DNA of 28,938 nt, from the IMG/VR virus record IMGVR_UViG_3300025141_000541, positions 1 through 28,938 of that record; one strand, written 5' to 3'. The translations under genes were made by a program, and so were the position numbers. Shown one piece after another: positions 25,801 to 28,938 of this stretch; the first letter of the stretch is position 1; each line of letters begins with the position of its first letter. The stretch comes from a virus. The notes beneath the pieces are model-generated. The model saw only the letters and a program-made list of their open reading frames with translations. It had not been told where the DNA came from and searched no databases.

Positions 25801-28800
25801 ATTAATTTACCAAAAGTAACAGGTTATAACGAATATAAACTAAATTCTAATTTAAATGCAAATCCAACGGATGCTGAAACAATTGCAACTCTCACTAATT
25901 ACGCAGAAGGGTCATATGTTAAAGGTATTGTAGATTCTTCTAATAAAGTAAGTACTGATTTTGGATCAAATAAACTAAATTCAGAATTAATGGATTGTGC
26001 ATCTTGGGAAGTGGCAGAAATTGATCAATATGGTAGAATATCGTTAAAACCTATTTATCCTGTGGATAGTACAGAAAGATTAGATTGGTTAGATACGGTA
26101 GAAACTGGCGCGGATCTTTATAAAGAATGTTGTATATCAAAAGGATACATCTATGGGACATTCATTATTAATTCTATTACGCAACAATTAATTTTAGTTG
26201 GTGATGAACCAGTTTCACAACCAACATGGAATGCTTGTGTAGATACTAATTTTATTCCTTGTACTGGCCTTAAAGATTTAAAATTAATTTTAGGTAGTAA
26301 TGGTTTTAGTGGGTTTTATTTACCACAAACAGACCAACATGGTTGTGATTGTGAATTAAATATCAGATTTGATTATATGATTAAATATACCCCAACATCA
26401 TTAATAAATTGTGCAAATTGTGGTAATTGTGAATGTGAAACTACTGGGGTAGGAACTATACCCACTACCCCAATTCATGTTTCACCTACTTTAACCTCTT
26501 CAACTACAACTGGATCTGTAACAGTAGTAGGTGACCAACCAACTGGGTTAGGTGCATCAACAGGATTATTAAATACGGTACCGGTACCAACCGAACATAT
26601 TGAGGGGTCGGTAGCTCCTTCGATACCACTTCCTGCACCAACAATACCACCAAATAATATTTCTAATATTCCTTGTTTACCTACTATTTTCCACGATCAA
26701 ACTTTAGAAAGTTTATTTTGTCCAGATTTTATAACATTTGTTAGTTCTGAAGAAGAAAGTGATTTACTATTAAATAATTTTGATGGGAATGATGGTGAAG
26801 AAGAAATCTGGACAAAACGAGTAATACAATTAAATCCACCAGTAGAATGTTGTGAAGCTTTAGGTGGTCAAGTAGTAGAATTGTATGGTAAACCTTCTCC
26901 ATTTAAAGAATTGTATAGTTTCAAGTGGAATCAAATAATGGAAGATATTAGTAATAATACATTACCAATTGGAACTGACCCCAATGTGAGTACTAATATT
27001 AATATTTATGATAATATTTTAACACAAATAGGGTTAATAAATGATGGTAGTTGTTTTGATAGAGTAGAAGGTTCATTTTCTTTTTATCCTGTATGCGATA
27101 ATACCATATTTAACTTAACCCCTAACGGTCAAATTATTGATATTGACTATAACTATATAACAACTCAGAGTATATGTGCATTATTTCCACCCGGTGATTG
27201 TATGTATTGGGCGGGACTATTATTTAATAGTAGATCAGTATTAAATAAAACAATTGAAATACAAGGAATATTAGAAGATTGTATTTCAGGAACTACTGGA
27301 GGAAAAAGTCTTTCAAATATAGATAGAAGTTTAATTACAACACAAGTAGAAATATCAGAAACAAATTTTACTAAGAAAAAATTAATTGATGATTCCCAAA
27401 ATAAAAAATTGGAACAACAAACAATTATTGATGAAATAAATAAAGAATTAAGCGGTATTCAAAAAAGAAAAGTATCCATCAATAGTCTTCAAAGTGAACA
27501 AACTACATCAATAGAATGTGGAGTATACCAACAACAAATTAATATCCTTGATGGGTTTGATGTGGCTGAATATTGTAGAAATAATTCAACAATAACTACA
27601 CCAGAACAAGAATCTAATGAGTATAATATTTGTGTTAATGAAAAAACTTCAGAAATAAATAAAGAAAAAGATGTTTATAAAAAATTAATAACTGAATGTA
27701 ATATAGCTAACACATCTAATGTTTTACTTAATCAAGCAAAATCTGATGGAAATACTGAAAAATCATCTTTATATACCCAACAATATAATGACGCATTAAA
27801 TAGAATAGACGATTTAACCCCCTCAACTAATTGTGACATACCAGAATTAAATACTAAATCTAGTGTAGAAGAACAACAACAAAATAATATAATTGATAAT
27901 ACTAAGGTAGTATCTGACATATTAGATGTTGAGCCAGAAACTTTAAGAAATGGTCCCAATATAACAATAACAGAAACACAAAATTTAACATTAAATAGAA
28001 TTAAAGTTACAGACGCTTCTCATATCACTAGACTTACTAATAGAAAAACAGAAGCGGTAAAGGTAATTAATAAACTAAATGGTGATGAGAAAGAAACTAT
28101 CAATCAAATAAATTTAAAATTAAGTAATTTAAACACTAAATTAGAAGAATTCCAAGCTAAAAAAGGAGAAGCTTCCCAACCACAATTAAAATCACCATGT
28201 TGTGTATCATTTTTAGGTAAAATAAATGTAATAATACAAGATTTATATCAACTAATTTCTGATATGGAAATATCAGCTCAATTATGTTATGATGAATGGG
28301 GCAATACAATACAAAGTGGTTATGATAAATTATTAAATGATTGTGACACATATTTAAGTTTTATTGATGATTTAAAAATAAATTTCACAATAGAGGTAGA
28401 TAATAATAATATTGGAACAATACCACCAAGTTTAACTCATTATAATTTAACAACATTACCACTTACTAATAATATAAATCCAATATGGGAGTTTACACCA
28501 CAAAATTATAGTGGTGTTATAATTGAAGGTGATGAATATGATGAAGTTACTGTAAAAGATCAAATAACACAAGAATTGATTAGTAATGGATTTACAGGAC
28601 TAACTAATATATTTGAACCACAATGGCAAACATTAAATTTTAATATTCCCACATCTATTTGTGAAGCACTTAAAAAATGTTACCCAAATAAACAATTTTT
28701 TATTGGTATCGAAATTGAAAATTATGAATGTGATGTTTGTTTATTAATTGATAATATACAAGTTAATTTTAATGAATGTGACATCGTAACTAAAATTACT

Positions 28801-28938
28801 ACTGAGTCTTGCCCAATGCCCGATTTAAAGTGTATTATAGATAATAGAAAATCTTGGGTATATTCAGATAAAGGTATAGAATATGTAAACGCATTAAATG
28901 ATGGTAGTTGTGTAGATGTCGAAATAAATTGTGAAGAG
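22864..28938 (+). CDS. Giant tail/baseplate protein with Cys-Cys repeats (3' end outside window)
   Basis: The frame starting at ATG 22864 (MANNNSNKVKVTGYAKRTF) is open to the last base, giving at least 2025 residues; I read it through without a stop. The N-terminal part is strand-rich. Residues about 459-486, with NVAWLWKSKGARKAIEFLFR and a following FIGAPE, resemble the KGT..I.fLL..fG motif of gpI-like tail proteins. From about 800, a motif CC-x3-G-[GY]-x-[YV] recurs at 801, 938, 1089 and 1329; the first two are followed about 20 residues later by another Cys. CANCGNCEC is at 1183-1191, followed by a Thr/Pro/Ser-rich linker (about 1192-1274). Residues about 1480-1780 are polar and helical with coiled-coil character. 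The C-terminal part is beta-rich. Likely role: distal baseplate or fibre-bearing, host-contacting protein. Confidence 0.8.
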   Translation, partial: MANNNSNKVKVTGYAKRTFFNSNIEYRDFSDDLVGLQLTSEGGTPLFTMGNFKITTNLSPKVNKYYNQGTYSFFYTLDNLSTLIESINIQKNQKAQLNLDLTNPLTYVWYGSSSELIRISLENLKNQFPAAIYVDNKVGSITGNNITNFSYDLVRDESTFTVNSRYFVNPFSIKYTIDSAIIGTEEEINPLRNLTLKYKSYVIEHSGITKDIIDFSGSVQTTNSDVIIKVKGNPFPEITGLNISQYSFLNPIFEGSIQYFIKPNVTKQDDFFASLNNLQTNLLRRGTLPLYTSTFSVPEITDEGVTVYTQKTLTFPVLSDGYNLNFFDGIYITYLDEITKIGEDLDETRTDIMKRQYVADVITGFDTIPRGDGDNLVLDGAKATKLIRLYGVSFDQVKKYINGIKFAHVITYGKEDNTPDSLVKDLANMLGLYTQFGSTRQGRIVTPFLSNLNLEQIDIILFRRLILNVAWLWKSKGARKAIEFLFRFIGAPELLVTFDEHIVIADKPLDISKIKKLLYLYTGSSDISNLPFDKDGFPSPLKDGAITIVGYTTTITTGTTSGTTNTFSPIYDTMWFQKAGGWYRETGGDNSQIDINTGNNPHAGPYDGGAEYLQQFTKCPLPDFNKNIAINVTGTTIYENHFLNYNYGFVNGTSPDSEIYITPLESTNNQFIENCVDINFSIVNAPKLSGGTSIYELLCIEAMEEYERWLELIKEDCELIYSPEWYIVKQNYEVASTNYSQELVTAQCNENQSLEVCIDFKDIEIIENPCDKYEVQFLDNGFIIFINENGKPVTFDEFPQCCESAGGQYFSYITPRGQEAYFCAYHTPCIGEPIGVTEENIILWEVGNINTLPEDIYYVNGNCYQQIPNDSQANPNWDEHKCTSNINSYTNTPNITGYNDNTNIYNFLVNNPNAPEIGSCFTPVNCGVYQTVESSIECCVYHGYTYQVVSYMGQSIIVCIPQLDGTTSNSDGRKISDGGINLPKVTGYNEYKLNSNLNANPTDAETIATLTNYAEGSYVKGIVDSSNKVSTDFGSNKLNSELMDCASWEVAEIDQYGRISLKPIYPVDSTERLDWLDTVETGADLYKECCISKGYIYGTFIINSITQQLILVGDEPVSQPTWNACVDTNFIPCTGLKDLKLILGSNGFSGFYLPQTDQHGCDCELNIRFDYMIKYTPTSLINCANCGNCECETTGVGTIPTTPIHVSPTLTSSTTTGSVTVVGDQPTGLGASTGLLNTVPVPTEHIEGSVAPSIPLPAPTIPPNNISNIPCLPTIFHDQTLESLFCPDFITFVSSEEESDLLLNNFDGNDGEEEIWTKRVIQLNPPVECCEALGGQVVELYGKPSPFKELYSFKWNQIMEDISNNTLPIGTDPNVSTNINIYDNILTQIGLINDGSCFDRVEGSFSFYPVCDNTIFNLTPNGQIIDIDYNYITTQSICALFPPGDCMYWAGLLFNSRSVLNKTIEIQGILEDCISGTTGGKSLSNIDRSLITTQVEISETNFTKKKLIDDSQNKKLEQQTIIDEINKELSGIQKRKVSINSLQSEQTTSIECGVYQQQINILDGFDVAEYCRNNSTITTPEQESNEYNICVNEKTSEINKEKDVYKKLITECNIANTSNVLLNQAKSDGNTEKSSLYTQQYNDALNRIDDLTPSTNCDIPELNTKSSVEEQQQNNIIDNTKVVSDILDVEPETLRNGPNITITETQNLTLNRIKVTDASHITRLTNRKTEAVKVINKLNGDEKETINQINLKLSNLNTKLEEFQAKKGEASQPQLKSPCCVSFLGKINVIIQDLYQLISDMEISAQLCYDEWGNTIQSGYDKLLNDCDTYLSFIDDLKINFTIEVDNNNIGTIPPSLTHYNLTTLPLTNNINPIWEFTPQNYSGVIIEGDEYDEVTVKDQITQELISNGFTGLTNIFEPQWQTLNFNIPTSICEALKKCYPNKQFFIGIEIENYECDVCLLIDNIQVNFNECDIVTKITTESCPMPDLKCIIDNRKSWVYSDKGIEYVNALNDGSCVDVEINCEE
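26440..26685 (+). other. Thr/Pro/Ser-rich linker inside the giant protein
   Basis: Residues about 1192-1274 of the giant protein are dominated by Thr, Pro, Ser, Val and Gly (for example TSSTTTGSVTVV and PSIPLPAPTIPPNN). Such segments are flexible linkers between folded domains. It separates the cysteine-motif part from the later helical part. Confidence 0.7.

Noticed and set aside
23463-28351. Minus-strand open frames across the giant gene region
   Set aside because: They are short, hydrophobic or low-complexity shadows opposite a continuous + strand frame of 2025 codons; none shows a family motif or a plausible start context.
1-28938. tRNA genes, CRISPR array, insertion sequence, integrase or attachment site
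   Set aside because: No cloverleaf-like segment, spaced direct repeats, transposase motif or recombinase motif was found on reading the window.

Overview
The window is a contiguous piece of a large, AT-rich bacteriophage genome of T4-like myovirus type. Every convincing gene lies on the + strand. Genes are packed tightly: the longest gap is about 140 bases, so no stretch over 300 bases lacks a gene. Recognisable T4-type parts are a baseplate hub protein, a gp32-like ssDNA-binding protein, a UvsX/RecA-like recombinase, a FEN-type 5' nuclease, a DnaB-like helicase (gp41 role), and baseplate wedge proteins gp25 and gp6. No tRNA, CRISPR array, insertion sequence or integrase was seen.

The host is probably a member of the Bacteroidota, but this is inference. 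Start codons mostly follow A-rich leaders without a Shine-Dalgarno sequence. Three upstream regions carry a box resembling the Bacteroidota -7 element TAnnTTTG, each with a TTG-like triplet exactly 20 bases upstream. Codon use is strongly A/T-biased throughout, with no compositional break suggesting recent insertion.

Layout: (1) 1-1811, the 3' part of a baseplate hub gene whose C-terminus resembles a GH19 lysozyme/chitinase fold. (2) 1854-3858, four small genes of unknown role, ending at a clear rho-independent terminator (3883-3924). (3) 3926-8893, a replication/recombination operon: promoter, ssDNA-binding protein, UvsX, FEN nuclease, a 154-residue unknown, helicase. (4) 8903-10902, a nearly free-standing adenosylcobalamin-dependent (class II) ribonucleotide reductase gene with its own candidate promoter and terminator. 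(5) 10951 to the end, a long structural operon: gp25, gp6, a small membrane protein, a 1453-residue virion protein with a dense cysteine-rich hydrophobic core, four further proteins judged structural from context, and a giant open frame of at least 2025 residues that runs off the end.

Regions 1 and 5 should build the baseplate and host-contacting tail tip. Regions 3 and 4 copy and recombine the DNA and supply dNTPs. The most unusual material is in region 5: two very large, cysteine-rich structural proteins, one with about 28 cysteines in about 180 residues next to membrane-like segments, the other with a recurring Cys-Cys-x3-Gly-[Gly/Tyr] motif. The hub's lysozyme-like domain, which seems to lack its catalytic His-Glu, and a gp32-like protein with a bacterial SSB-style C-terminal tip are also notable.
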